This document shows, piece after piece, positions 57,240 to 64,000 of a stretch of DNA of 64,000 nt (position 1 is its first letter; each line of letters opens with the position of its first letter). The position numbers were made by a program, and so were the translations under genes. Source of the DNA: Thermus caliditerrae. GTDB taxonomy: Bacteria; Deinococcota; Deinococci; Deinococcales; Thermaceae. The notes under the pieces are model-generated. The model worked only from the letters and a program-made list of their open reading frames with translations. It was not told where the DNA came from and made no database searches. The DNA is taken from contig NZ_JAKEDT010000002.1 of the NCBI RefSeq assembly GCF_021462525.1, positions 47,966 through 111,965 of the forward strand, in the 5' to 3' direction.

Positions 57240-59078
57240 GTGTTGAAGGACCATAGGCGCCTAGGGGTTCTGGTTCTTTTGGGGGGCGGGGTGCTCCTCC
57301 TCCTCTGGTACCTGGCCCCTTGGGCTGTACCCCACCGCCTTTTTGGGGGCGAGGGCGTCCTCCTCAACCCCTTCGGCCACCACCTCCCCCAGGGGGGCCT
57401 GCCCCCAGGCTATTCCGACGGCTGGCTTCGGCTGCTCTTCTACGCTTCCTTGGCCTGGCTCCTCCTGGCCCTCCTTGCCCCTTGGACCAAGGCCCCTACC
57501 CGGGGGCTCTACTGGGCAGGCTTTGCGGGCCTCCTCCTCTTCCTCCTCACCTACCTCCTCTTCCAAGCCAGCGTAGCCCAGGTGAACGCCGGAGCGGAAA
57601 GGCCCCTCCTCAGACGGTACAGCCTGGGGCTGGGAAGCTACGCCACCTTGGCCTTTGGCCTCTACCTCCTCCTCCTGGCCCGGGTCTTCTCCCCTGGGGG
57701 GCTGGCCTTCCTGGTGCGCAGGCGGGGCCTGGTGGTGCCGGTCTTCTCCCTCCTGCTGGCCTCCCTTCTGGGCGGGGTCATGGTGGCGGTGCTGAAGGAA
57801 AATCCCGGGGAGGCCGCCTCCTGGCGGGAAGCCGCCATGCTCAAGCTGGACCTCATCACCTACACCTACCAGCTCCTCTACAGCCCCCTGGTGAACCCTT
57901 CGGGCTTCCTGCAAAGCCTCCTCCTGGCCACGCCCCTGATCTTCACCGGCCTCTCGGTGGCCCTGGGCTTCCGTGGGGGGCTTTTCAACATTGGAGCCCC
58001 GGGGCAGCTCATCCTGGGGGCCATCGCCGCCATGCTGGTGGGGGTGTACCTGCCAGGGCCCAGGTGGCTGGTACTGCCCCTCGCCATCCTGGCCGCCGCT
58101 TTGGCCGGCGGGCTATGGGGTGCCCTGCCCGGTTGGCTCAAGGCCCGCTTCGGAGCCCATGAGGTCATCAACACCATCATGCTGAACTACATCGCTGCCA
58201 GCCTCTTCCTCTTCCTGATTTCCGCCAACGAGTACAAGTTTTTCGGGAATACCCTCTTCCTGCCCTTCAAGTACCCCGGCTACGAGGCCCGGAGCCACGA
58301 GATCCGCCCGGAAGCCCGCATCCCCCACTGGACCGACCTGGTGGCCCCCGGGGGGGAGCTTTCCTTCGCCCTGCCCCTGGCCCTCCTCCTGGGGCTTTTG
58401 GGCTACTTCCTGGTCCGGAGGAGCCTGGGCCATCGGGTGCTCTTTGGCCTCCTGGGGGTGGTGGCGGGCTACGTGCTGGGCGGCCTCCTGCCTGGGCCCG
58501 CGGTGGCCTTCGGCCCCGACCTCACCTCGGTAAGGCTCAACGGGGCCTTCCTCCTGGCCCTCTTCGCCCTCCTCTTCTTCCACTTCTACGTCTTCCGCAC
58601 CGTAGGGGGGTACGAGCTAAGGGCCATGGGCCTGGCTCCCAAGGCGGCGGAGTACGGGGGGGTGCTGGCGGGGAGAAAGATGGTCCTCATCATGTTCCTG
58701 GCGGGGGCCCTGGCGGGCCTGGCCGCCACCCACTACGTGCTGGGCGGGGGAATTGACGAGTACCGCCTGAAGCAGTCCCTGCCCTACTCCGTGGGCTTTG
58801 ACGGCATCGCCGTGGCCCTCATGGGCCAGAACACCCCCTTGGGGGTGGGCCTCGCCGCCTGGCTTTTCGGCATCCTCCTTACGGGAGGATTGCAGGTGAA
58901 CCTGCAGCTTGGCATCAGCCGGGAGCTGGTGGCGGTTTTGCAGGCCCTGGTGGTCCTCTTCATCGCCGCCGGGGGCTTTTTGCCCCGCTACTTCACCGAC
59001 CCCCTGCGGGCGGCGGAGGTGGAGCTCAAGGAGGAAGCCCGCAAGCGGGAAGCCGAGGAAGCGAAGGAGGCGAGATGA
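57240..59078 (+). CDS. BMP-family (nucleoside-type) ABC transporter permease, extended
   Basis: A 612-residue permease of the simple sugar/nucleoside family. The core reads FTGLSVALGFRGGLFNIGAPGQLILGAI, then FGAHEVINTIMLNYIA and GGIDEYRLKQSLPYSVGFDGIAVALMGQ. Typical members have about 350 residues; this one has roughly 200 extra N-terminal residues with five or six helices, plus an insertion near 335-430. A highly charged Glu/Lys tail ends it. Start at GTG 57240 by the -10 spacing (GTG 57234 is too close). The binding protein and ATPase are not in the window. Confidence 0.85.
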   Translation: MLKDHRRLGVLVLLGGGVLLLLWYLAPWAVPHRLFGGEGVLLNPFGHHLPQGGLPPGYSDGWLRLLFYASLAWLLLALLAPWTKAPTRGLYWAGFAGLLLFLLTYLLFQASVAQVNAGAERPLLRRYSLGLGSYATLAFGLYLLLLARVFSPGGLAFLVRRRGLVVPVFSLLLASLLGGVMVAVLKENPGEAASWREAAMLKLDLITYTYQLLYSPLVNPSGFLQSLLLATPLIFTGLSVALGFRGGLFNIGAPGQLILGAIAAMLVGVYLPGPRWLVLPLAILAAALAGGLWGALPGWLKARFGAHEVINTIMLNYIAASLFLFLISANEYKFFGNTLFLPFKYPGYEARSHEIRPEARIPHWTDLVAPGGELSFALPLALLLGLLGYFLVRRSLGHRVLFGLLGVVAGYVLGGLLPGPAVAFGPDLTSVRLNGAFLLALFALLFFHFYVFRTVGGYELRAMGLAPKAAEYGGVLAGRKMVLIMFLAGALAGLAATHYVLGGGIDEYRLKQSLPYSVGFDGIAVALMGQNTPLGVGLAAWLFGILLTGGLQVNLQLGISRELVAVLQALVVLFIAAGGFLPRYFTDPLRAAEVELKEEARKREAEEAKEAR

Positions 59079-59998
59079 ACCTGGACACGGCTTTTCTTGC
59101 GGCCCTTCTTCTCTCCACCCTGCGGCAGACCACGCCCCTCCTCTTCACCGCCTTGGGGGGCATGTTCTCCGAGCGGAGCGGGGTGGTGAACATCGCCTTG
59201 GAGGGCATCATCCTCTTCGGGGCCCTCACGGCGGCGGTGGTGGTGGAGCGGTTTGAGGCGGCGTTAGGCCCTGGGCCCCACCCCTGGCTCCCCTGGATGG
59301 GGGTCCTGAGCGCCATGACGGTGGGAGGGCTGGTGGCCCTGGTGCATGCGGTGGTCTCCATCCGGTACCGGGCCGACCAGATCATCAGCGCCACCGCCAT
59401 CAACCTCCTGGCCCTGGGGGCTCCCAGCCTGGTCCTCACCTACTTCTACGGCAACGCCACCAGCTCCAAGGAGGTGGTGAACCGCCTCCCGCTTTGGGGG
59501 CCCGAGGGGTTCGCCCTTTCCCCCTTGGTCTACCTGGCCTTCCTCCTGGTGCCCCTGTCTTGGTGGGTCCTCTTCAAGACCCCCTTCGGCCTGCGCCTCC
59601 GGGCGGTGGGCGAGCACCCCGAGGCCGCCGACACCCTGGGGGTGAACGTCTACCGCATGCGCTACGTGGGGGTGGTTCTCTCCGGGATCCTGGCGGGTTT
59701 GGCCGGGGCCTACCTGGCCATCGGCTTCCTCAACCAGTTTGTGCGGGGGATGTCCGCGGGGCTGGGCTTCATCGCCCTGGCCGCCATGATCTTCGGCAAG
59801 TGGCACCCCTTGGGCATTCTCTTCTCCACCCTGCTCTTTGGGTTCGCCAGCGCCCTGGCCATCCAGCTCCAGGGCACGGAGATCCTGCCCGCCGTTCTGG
59901 TGCAGGCCTTCCCCTACGTGGTCACGGTGCTGGTCCTGGCGGGCCTCATCGGCAGGAGCCGGCCCCCGGCGGCGGTGGGCAAGCCCTACGAGAAGTAG
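59075..59998 (+). CDS. BMP-family (nucleoside-type) ABC transporter permease
   Basis: A 307-residue second permease of normal length, overlapping the first by ATGA. FTALGGMFSERSGVVNIALEGIILFGAL and LGVNVYRMRYVGVVLSGILAGLAGAYLAIG are family motifs. It should form a heterodimer with the upstream permease and import nucleosides or related compounds. Confidence 0.9.
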   Translation: MNLDTAFLAALLLSTLRQTTPLLFTALGGMFSERSGVVNIALEGIILFGALTAAVVVERFEAALGPGPHPWLPWMGVLSAMTVGGLVALVHAVVSIRYRADQIISATAINLLALGAPSLVLTYFYGNATSSKEVVNRLPLWGPEGFALSPLVYLAFLLVPLSWWVLFKTPFGLRLRAVGEHPEAADTLGVNVYRMRYVGVVLSGILAGLAGAYLAIGFLNQFVRGMSAGLGFIALAAMIFGKWHPLGILFSTLLFGFASALAIQLQGTEILPAVLVQAFPYVVTVLVLAGLIGRSRPPAAVGKPYEK

Positions 59999-60001
59999 CC
60001 T

Positions 60002-60259
60002 TCATTCCAGGACTACCCGGAGCCGGCCCAGGCGGTAGGCGAGGGTCAGGGTGCTTCCGTCCCGGAAACGGAGGCGCACCCCACCCCTTTCCAAAACAAA
60101 GCCCGCAAGCGCCTCCGCCCCCTCCCCCTGGGCGAAGCGGGCGAAGGCGTCTTGGCGCAGGTAGAGGAAGCCTGCCTCGAGGAAGACCTGGGCCTCCGTG
60201 CCCTGGCGGTTCAGCGCCACCCGCTGCACCCTCTTGGCGAAGGCCTGGGCTTGGTTCAC
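60002..60259 (-). CDS. hypothetical small protein
   Basis: An 85-residue protein starting at GTG 60259, overlapping the flavin-reductase stop as GTGA. It reads as alternating short strands (VFLEAGFLYLRQDAF, GVRLRFRDGSTLTLAYRLGRLRVVLE). I recognise no family. Coupling to the upstream gene is the main support for its being real. Confidence 0.55.
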   Translation of the reverse strand: MNQAQAFAKRVQRVALNRQGTEAQVFLEAGFLYLRQDAFARFAQGEGAEALAGFVLERGGVRLRFRDGSTLTLAYRLGRLRVVLE

Positions 60260-60792
60260 GGGGTGAAGGTCTCCTCCGAGGGGCGGCCGTAAAGGCCCTT
60301 TCCGTAGTAGAGGAGGGAAAGGCCGGGCTTGGGCCTGCCCTTCTCGTCCAAGAAAGCCTCCTCCTCCCACACCGCCACCACCTTGCCCACGAAGAGGTCG
60401 TGGTCGCCGAAGGTGCGCACCTCGAGGAGCTCCAGCTCGTAAGCGGCGTAAGCCCCCTCGAGGACGGGCACCCCGGTGCGCCCCAGGAAGTGGGGCACCC
60501 GCCCCTTGTCCACCTCCCGGCCCGAGACGCTCCCCAGCCACTGCACCAAAGCCGCCTGGGCGTGGGGGTGGAAGCTTACGGCAAAGCGGCGGGCCTCCAG
60601 AAGAAGCCCGTGGGTGAAGCGTTTCGGGCTCAAGGCCACCCCGAAGAGGGGCGGGTTGGCGGAAAGGCCGGTGTTCCACACCGCGGGGCAGAAGTTCACC
60701 CGCTCCCCAAGGCGCACCCCCACCACCGCGGGGACCCCGGGGTAGTAGTGGTAAAAGGCGGGCAGGGGGCCTTGGACGGGATAGGATCTCAT
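60256..60792 (-). CDS. flavin reductase-like domain protein
   Basis: A 178-residue FMN-binding split-barrel protein: NTGLSANPPLFGVALSPKRFTHGLL and the FGDHDLFVGKVV end are typical of flavin reductase-like domains that bind FMN and use NAD(P)H. It follows the PSP1 gene with a 4-base overlap. The partner oxygenase, if any, is not in the window. Confidence 0.88.
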   Translation of the reverse strand: MRSYPVQGPLPAFYHYYPGVPAVVGVRLGERVNFCPAVWNTGLSANPPLFGVALSPKRFTHGLLLEARRFAVSFHPHAQAALVQWLGSVSGREVDKGRVPHFLGRTGVPVLEGAYAAYELELLEVRTFGDHDLFVGKVVAVWEEEAFLDEKGRPKPGLSLLYYGKGLYGRPSEETFTP

Positions 60793-61556
60793 TGGAGCTC
60801 CTCCTTACGCACCTCCAGGGTCTTGCCCTCCTCCAGGTAGAGCTCCACCGTGCCCTTCAGGGGGTTCAGCTTCTGCACCTTGCCGCAGACCCCCTCCTTG
60901 GTGCACACCCGGGCGTTCTTGCGGGGGAGCTCGGCCAGGAGTTCCTGGTACACGGGGTGCTCGTAGGCCAGGCAGCACAGCAGCCTGCCGCAGGGGCCGG
61001 AGATCTTTTCCGGGTTCAAAGGCAGTTGCTGGTCCCGGGCCAGCTTGATGGAAACCTGGGCGAAGCCTTGAAGCCAGGTGGAGCAGCAGGACTCCATCCC
61101 ACAGGCTCCCAGGGTCCCCAAATAGGCGGCCTCCTCCCGGGGGCCTTCAGCCAAAAACTCCACCCGCACGTCAAAGCGCCCCGCCAGCTCCCGGCTGAAG
61201 CGCTTCAGGTCCACCCGTTCCTGGGCGGCGTAGTGCACCAGGAGGTGGCGGCCATCCAGGGTGAGGTCGCACCCCAAGACCTTGGCCTCCACCCCCTCCT
61301 CCCGCAGACGGGCCCGCAGGTAGAAGAGGGCCTCCTCCGCCCGGGTCCGAAGCCGCACCGCCAGGTCCAGGTCTTCTTTGGTGGCCAGGCGCACCACCTC
61401 CCCGGCCTCCTTGGCCTTGGTGGGGGGAGTGCGCACCTTGCCCAGCTCCAGACCCCTTCCCGTGCGCACCACCACGTAGGCCTCCAGGGGCGGGGGCTCC
61501 CCCTGGAAGCGGAAGTAGCGGAGCAGGGGGGTGCGGAAGCGGACGCCCACGGTCAT
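60789..61556 (-). CDS. PSP1 domain protein, RicT/YaaT-like
   Basis: A 255-residue PSP1 protein: VGVRFRTPLLRYFRF, RGLELGKV, the VHYAAQERVDLKRFSRELAGRFDVRVE region, and the cysteine-rich GACGMESCCSTWL plus GPCGRLLCCLAYEH motif. In Bacillus RicT (YaaT) these cysteines bind Fe-S clusters in the RicA-RicF-RicT complex controlling RNA processing and development. Encoded directly after holB, as in Bacillus. Confidence 0.9.
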   Translation of the reverse strand: MTVGVRFRTPLLRYFRFQGEPPPLEAYVVVRTGRGLELGKVRTPPTKAKEAGEVVRLATKEDLDLAVRLRTRAEEALFYLRARLREEGVEAKVLGCDLTLDGRHLLVHYAAQERVDLKRFSRELAGRFDVRVEFLAEGPREEAAYLGTLGACGMESCCSTWLQGFAQVSIKLARDQQLPLNPEKISGPCGRLLCCLAYEHPVYQELLAELPRKNARVCTKEGVCGKVQKLNPLKGTVELYLEEGKTLEVRKEELQ

Positions 61557-62362
61557 GCTTCTAAGTCTAAGACCAGGCGGGCCAGGACCAGGTCCGGGCT
61601 CACATACCGCTCCAGGGCCTCCCGGGCGGCCTCGAGGGCCAAAAGCGCCCCCGGAGCATGGCGGAGAAGAGCGTAGAGGGCGAAAAACCCCTCCTCCTCG
61701 GCGAGGAGTTCCCTTAGGAGGACCAAGCGCTCCAGGGGAGGGGCCTGGAGGAGCGAGCGGGCCTTCTCCATGCGGACCCGGAAGAGGGTGGGGTCCGCCA
61801 GGGCCCGCTTGAGCCGCCCCGGAGCCCCGGCGGCGTAGGCCAAAAGCGCCTCGTCCTGGGTGAGGAGGCGGAGCTTTTCCTCGGGCACCGGCCCGAAGGA
61901 GACCTCCAGGGCCCGGCTGGCCAAGGTGGGCAGGAGGGTGTCCCGGCTCGGGGCCACCAGGACGATGCGCCCGTAGGAAGGGGGCTCCTCCAGGAGCTTC
62001 AGCAGGGCGTTGGCCGCGGTCTCGGTCAGGAGATGGGCGGAGTCCAGGATGGCCACCTTCACCCGCTCCCGGGGATGGGTGGCGAAGAAGGCGAAAAGCG
62101 GCTCCACTTCTTCCAAACGCACCTCCTTCTCCCCCCGGAGGCCCTTGCCCTGGGGGCCGATCTCCAGTACGTCCGGGTGCTCCGCCAACGGGGGGGGAGG
62201 GAAACCCCGGTTGAGCCCCAAGGCGTACCAGCGGGCCACGGTCCGCCTACCCACCCCCTCGGGCCCAGAGAAGAGCAAGGTGGCGGCTGAAAGGCGGGGC
62301 AGGAGCTCCAAAACCGCCTCGTGGCCGATTATTCCCCAAGGGTCAGCCGGGTGTAGAGCCAC
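61553..62362 (-). CDS. holB: DNA polymerase III delta' subunit-like protein
   Basis: A 269-residue AAA+ clamp-loader subunit: WGIIGHEAVLELLPRL, a P-loop degraded to SGPEGVGRRTVAR (Arg replaces the Walker lysine, as allowed in non-hydrolysing delta'), DSAHLLTETAANALLKLLEEPP and SRDTLLPTLASRA. The usual zinc-binding cysteines of delta' are absent. GTG 62362 lies 34 bp inside the metallophosphoesterase gene. The holB-PSP1 order supports the call. Confidence 0.88.
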   Translation of the reverse strand: MALHPADPWGIIGHEAVLELLPRLSAATLLFSGPEGVGRRTVARWYALGLNRGFPPPPLAEHPDVLEIGPQGKGLRGEKEVRLEEVEPLFAFFATHPRERVKVAILDSAHLLTETAANALLKLLEEPPSYGRIVLVAPSRDTLLPTLASRALEVSFGPVPEEKLRLLTQDEALLAYAAGAPGRLKRALADPTLFRVRMEKARSLLQAPPLERLVLLRELLAEEEGFFALYALLRHAPGALLALEAAREALERYVSPDLVLARLVLDLEA

Positions 62363-63051
62363 TCGGGGAACCCCTCCTCCCGCAGGCGGCGGGCCACCTT
62401 CTCCAAGTCATAGCCCACGCGAAAAAAGGCGATCCGCTCCTCCTCCCAAAGGGCGAAGGCCGCCCCCGGCACCCCATCCCGGGGCTGGCCCACGGAGCCG
62501 GGGTTGACCAGGGCCCTCACCGCCGGGGGCAGGATGAGCTCCCCCCCCTCGGCAAAGCGCTGGTAGCGCACCCAAGGCCGGGGGCCGGAAAGCTCCAAAA
62601 AGGCCCCCGCCAGATGGGTGTGCCCATGGAAGGCGAGCCGGGCCTCGGTACAGGCGAAGCCCTGACGGGCGGGCTCCAGGTCGTCCAGGTACTCCATGGG
62701 GTCGCAGGGGGATCCGTGAACCAGAAGGGTCCCCTCCACCTCCCTCCGCCAGGGCCAGGAGGCCAGGTACTCTAGGTGCGCCCGGGAAAGGCGCGCCCGC
62801 TGCCAGGCCAGGATCTCCAGCACCGCCCCCTCCTTGGGCAAGGCCTCCAGAGCCAAAAGCCAGGCGTCGTGGTTGCCCAAGACGCCCTCCGCCCCCACCT
62901 CCATGAGCCAGTCCAGCACCCGGTCCCCGTCGGGGTAGTAGCCCACCGCGTCCCCCAGGAAAAGCACCCGGTCAAAAGGGGGTGTGGCCTGGAGAACGGC
63001 CTCCAGGGCGGGCCAGTTCCCGTGGATGTCCGAGAGGACCAGGTAGCGCAC
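62329..63051 (-). CDS. metallophosphoesterase
   Basis: A 240-residue calcineurin-like phosphoesterase: YLVLSDIHGNWPAL, FLGDAVGYYPD, LGNHDAW, LVHGSP and FHGHTH are the five metal-binding blocks. Such proteins act as phosphodiesterases on nucleotides or as phosphatases. GTG 63051 lies 7 nt after TATCCT; the longer upstream frame covers the divergent gene and is rejected. Confidence 0.92.
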   Translation of the reverse strand: MRYLVLSDIHGNWPALEAVLQATPPFDRVLFLGDAVGYYPDGDRVLDWLMEVGAEGVLGNHDAWLLALEALPKEGAVLEILAWQRARLSRAHLEYLASWPWRREVEGTLLVHGSPCDPMEYLDDLEPARQGFACTEARLAFHGHTHLAGAFLELSGPRPWVRYQRFAEGGELILPPAVRALVNPGSVGQPRDGVPGAAFALWEEERIAFFRVGYDLEKVARRLREEGFPEWLYTRLTLGE

Positions 63052-63074
63052 GGGGCTTAGGATACCATGAGAAC
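63052..63074. promoter_or_regulatory. symmetric bidirectional promoter, second example
   Basis: The same TAGGATA core as at 9692-9698 lies between divergent starts. On the minus strand TATCCT (complement of 63059-63064) precedes GTG 63051 by 7 nt; on the plus strand TAGGAT (63058-63063) precedes ATG 63075 by 11 nt. Confidence 0.55.
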
Positions 63075-63698
63075 ATGACCGCGGACCTGTTGGAGCAGCT
63101 TTCCCAGGACCTCGAGGTCCTCTCCCAGCACCTCCGGGCAGGCCTGGACGAGTTCGGCACCCTCTACGGCTACCTGGAGGGGCAAAGGGGTGGGGGCACC
63201 CTCCTCCTCCACGCCCCCTACGGGGAGGCCCTCCCCGTGCTCCAGGCCCTGAACGGCCTGGCCTTCCGGGGGCGCATCCTCCTGGCCCTGGACACCTCCT
63301 ACCTCTCCCCCACCCTGGAGGGCATGCCCCTCTCGGGGCCGGCGCAGGCCCCCCTGCTCCACCTCCTGAAACGGGTCCGCCCAGACCGCCTTCTCCTGGC
63401 CTTCCCGGGAAAGGGGCTTGGGCTTTTCTACCCCGGGGGCAAGGAGACCCAGGAAGGCTGGCAACCCCTGGAAGCTTCCGGCGAGCCCTTGCGCCTCCAG
63501 GTGGAAGCCCCCACGGGCCTGCGCTACGGGGAGGTACGGTGGTACGAACCTTGGGAAACGCCTCCCCTTGCAGTGGACCTACCTGTAGGGGAAGGCCCCT
63601 ACTGGGGCTCGGTGGGGCGGAGCTTGGGTATTCCCACCTACGGGGTGGGGCTGGTAGACTTGAGGGCAAGCCTGGAGGCTATCCTGCGCCTCTGGTAA
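63075..63698 (+). CDS. uncharacterised protein
   Basis: A 207-residue soluble protein that I do not recognise. Residues 1-35 form a helical stretch (LLEQLSQDLEVLSQHLRAGLDEFGTLYGYLEG), followed by alternating strands and helices: RILLALDTSYLSPTLEGM and LKRVRPDRLLLAFPG suggest a Rossmann-like or hydrolase-like core without clear catalytic residues. It is followed closely by a small membrane protein gene. Confidence 0.6.
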   Translation: MTADLLEQLSQDLEVLSQHLRAGLDEFGTLYGYLEGQRGGGTLLLHAPYGEALPVLQALNGLAFRGRILLALDTSYLSPTLEGMPLSGPAQAPLLHLLKRVRPDRLLLAFPGKGLGLFYPGGKETQEGWQPLEASGEPLRLQVEAPTGLRYGEVRWYEPWETPPLAVDLPVGEGPYWGSVGRSLGIPTYGVGLVDLRASLEAILRLW

Positions 63699-63711
63699 AG
63701 GGAGGGAGAAT

Positions 63712-63912
63712 ATGGTCTACATCGCGCTGTTTGCCTTGGGAGCGGCCCTGGTAACCTTGCTCTTCTACCTGATCCTGAACCCCCGCGTCCTTACCACCGA
63801 AGGGGAAACCTTTGACCTGCGCTTCATCCTCTTCATGCTGGCCCTGATCATCCTCTCCGCCTCCACCGTGGCCCTGATGCTCATCTTGGGCCGCATGTAC
63901 CACCTGCTCTAG
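63712..63912 (+). CDS. small two-helix membrane protein
   Basis: A 66-residue protein with two hydrophobic helices (VYIALFALGAALVTLLFYLIL and FILFMLALIILSASTVALMLIL) joined by a polar loop. GGGAGG lies upstream of the ATG. No family recognised. The repeat element begins 2 bp after its stop. Confidence 0.65.
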   Translation: MVYIALFALGAALVTLLFYLILNPRVLTTEGETFDLRFILFMLALIILSASTVALMLILGRMYHLL

Positions 63913-63914
63913 GC

Positions 63915-64000
63915 CTAAGTACCCGCACGCAAAGGTTGCCCCATCGGCCAAGGCCAAAGCAGCGTGCTCATGGCCTCCTTGGGGCCCCCCCCCCCCCCCC
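63915..64000 (+). repeat. 106-bp TIR element, copy 4, ending in a poly-C run
   Basis: Begins CTAAGTACC and matches copies 1 and 3 closely for 66 bases (AAAGGTTGCCCCATCGGCC and GCGTGCTCATGGCCTC segments). Where others read GGGG-CCCCC-GTCGTGG, this copy continues as at least 16 C (63985-64000), up to the end of the window. Confidence 0.75.

Noticed and set aside
1..64000. tRNA, rRNA or riboswitch genes
   Set aside because: I looked in the intergenic gaps, including the leaders of metK and fbpA, and saw no cloverleaf, rRNA segment or recognised riboswitch core; small RNAs cannot be excluded by eye.

Overview
The window is GC-rich chromosomal DNA of a thermophilic bacterium, most likely the genus Thermus. 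The evidence is the pilA1-pilA2-pilA3-comZ natural-transformation locus, a thermophile-type long TrmB, a SpeA arginine decarboxylase, a MutS2 with an Smr domain, a thioredoxin-coupled ArsC, the very high G/C at third codon positions, and many genes whose start codon lies only 6-9 nt after a TATAAT-like -10 box (leaderless mRNAs). I see no rRNA, tRNA, CRISPR array, prophage or complete insertion sequence. The window is dense core genome with a few accessory touches.

Layout. 1-3.95 kb: end of a CoA-transferase gene and a minus-strand minor-pilin/ComZ operon. 4.3-11.6 kb: topA, a VanW-like protein, an RsuA-type pseudouridine synthase, an MNT/HEPN pair, alaX and an SDR. 11.8-15.9 kb: a reduced thioredoxin-reductase-like flavoprotein, a PASTA membrane protein, yraN and ubiD. 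15.9-18.7 kb: a five-gene minus-strand signalling operon (DUF4388, small GTPase, CZB domain, roadblock, HD-GYP response regulator). 18.7-24.8 kb: trmB, a PatB-type aminotransferase, hsp20, rhodanese, metallo-hydrolase, zinc-ribbon protein, osmC and a phosphatase-superfamily enzyme. 24.8-28.4 kb: ferric-iron ABC importer. 28.5-33.5 kb: truA and a peptide ABC importer (no ATPases). 33.6-45.1 kb: housekeeping run with iscA-type carrier, M24 peptidase, prs, speA, a diguanylate cyclase, metK, murI, a LOG-family gene, rdgB. 45.2-50.8 kb: maltodextrin importer plus an intracellular GH13 enzyme. 51.2-57.2 kb: mutS2, thioesterase, pepF, arsC, ubiE. 57.2-60 kb: two nucleoside-type ABC permeases. 60-63.9 kb: flavin reductase, PSP1 protein, holB, metallophosphoesterase, two unknown proteins.

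The most interesting structure is not a gene. A 106-bp element with terminal inverted repeats (CTAAGTACC/GGTACTTAG) and a strong internal hairpin occurs three times at full length and once more running off the end of the window, with a truncated relic after pepF. It sits at the 3' ends of genes and its terminal TAA often serves as the stop codon of the neighbour, on both sides in one case. A second theme is promoter architecture: two divergent gene pairs share one symmetric -10 (TATCCTA/TAGGATA) from which both mRNAs would start at or next to their start codons, and a third divergent pair has a perfect 16-bp palindrome exactly between its two -10 boxes.

As a candidate system, the five-gene operon at 15.9-18.7 kb joins a small G protein, a roadblock protein of the GAP type, a free-standing CZB domain, a DUF4388 protein and a c-di-GMP phosphodiesterase-type response regulator. 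With the GGEEF cyclase at 39.5 kb it suggests a c-di-GMP circuit under GTPase control. Functions given here come from reading the sequence and general family knowledge; no searches were run.
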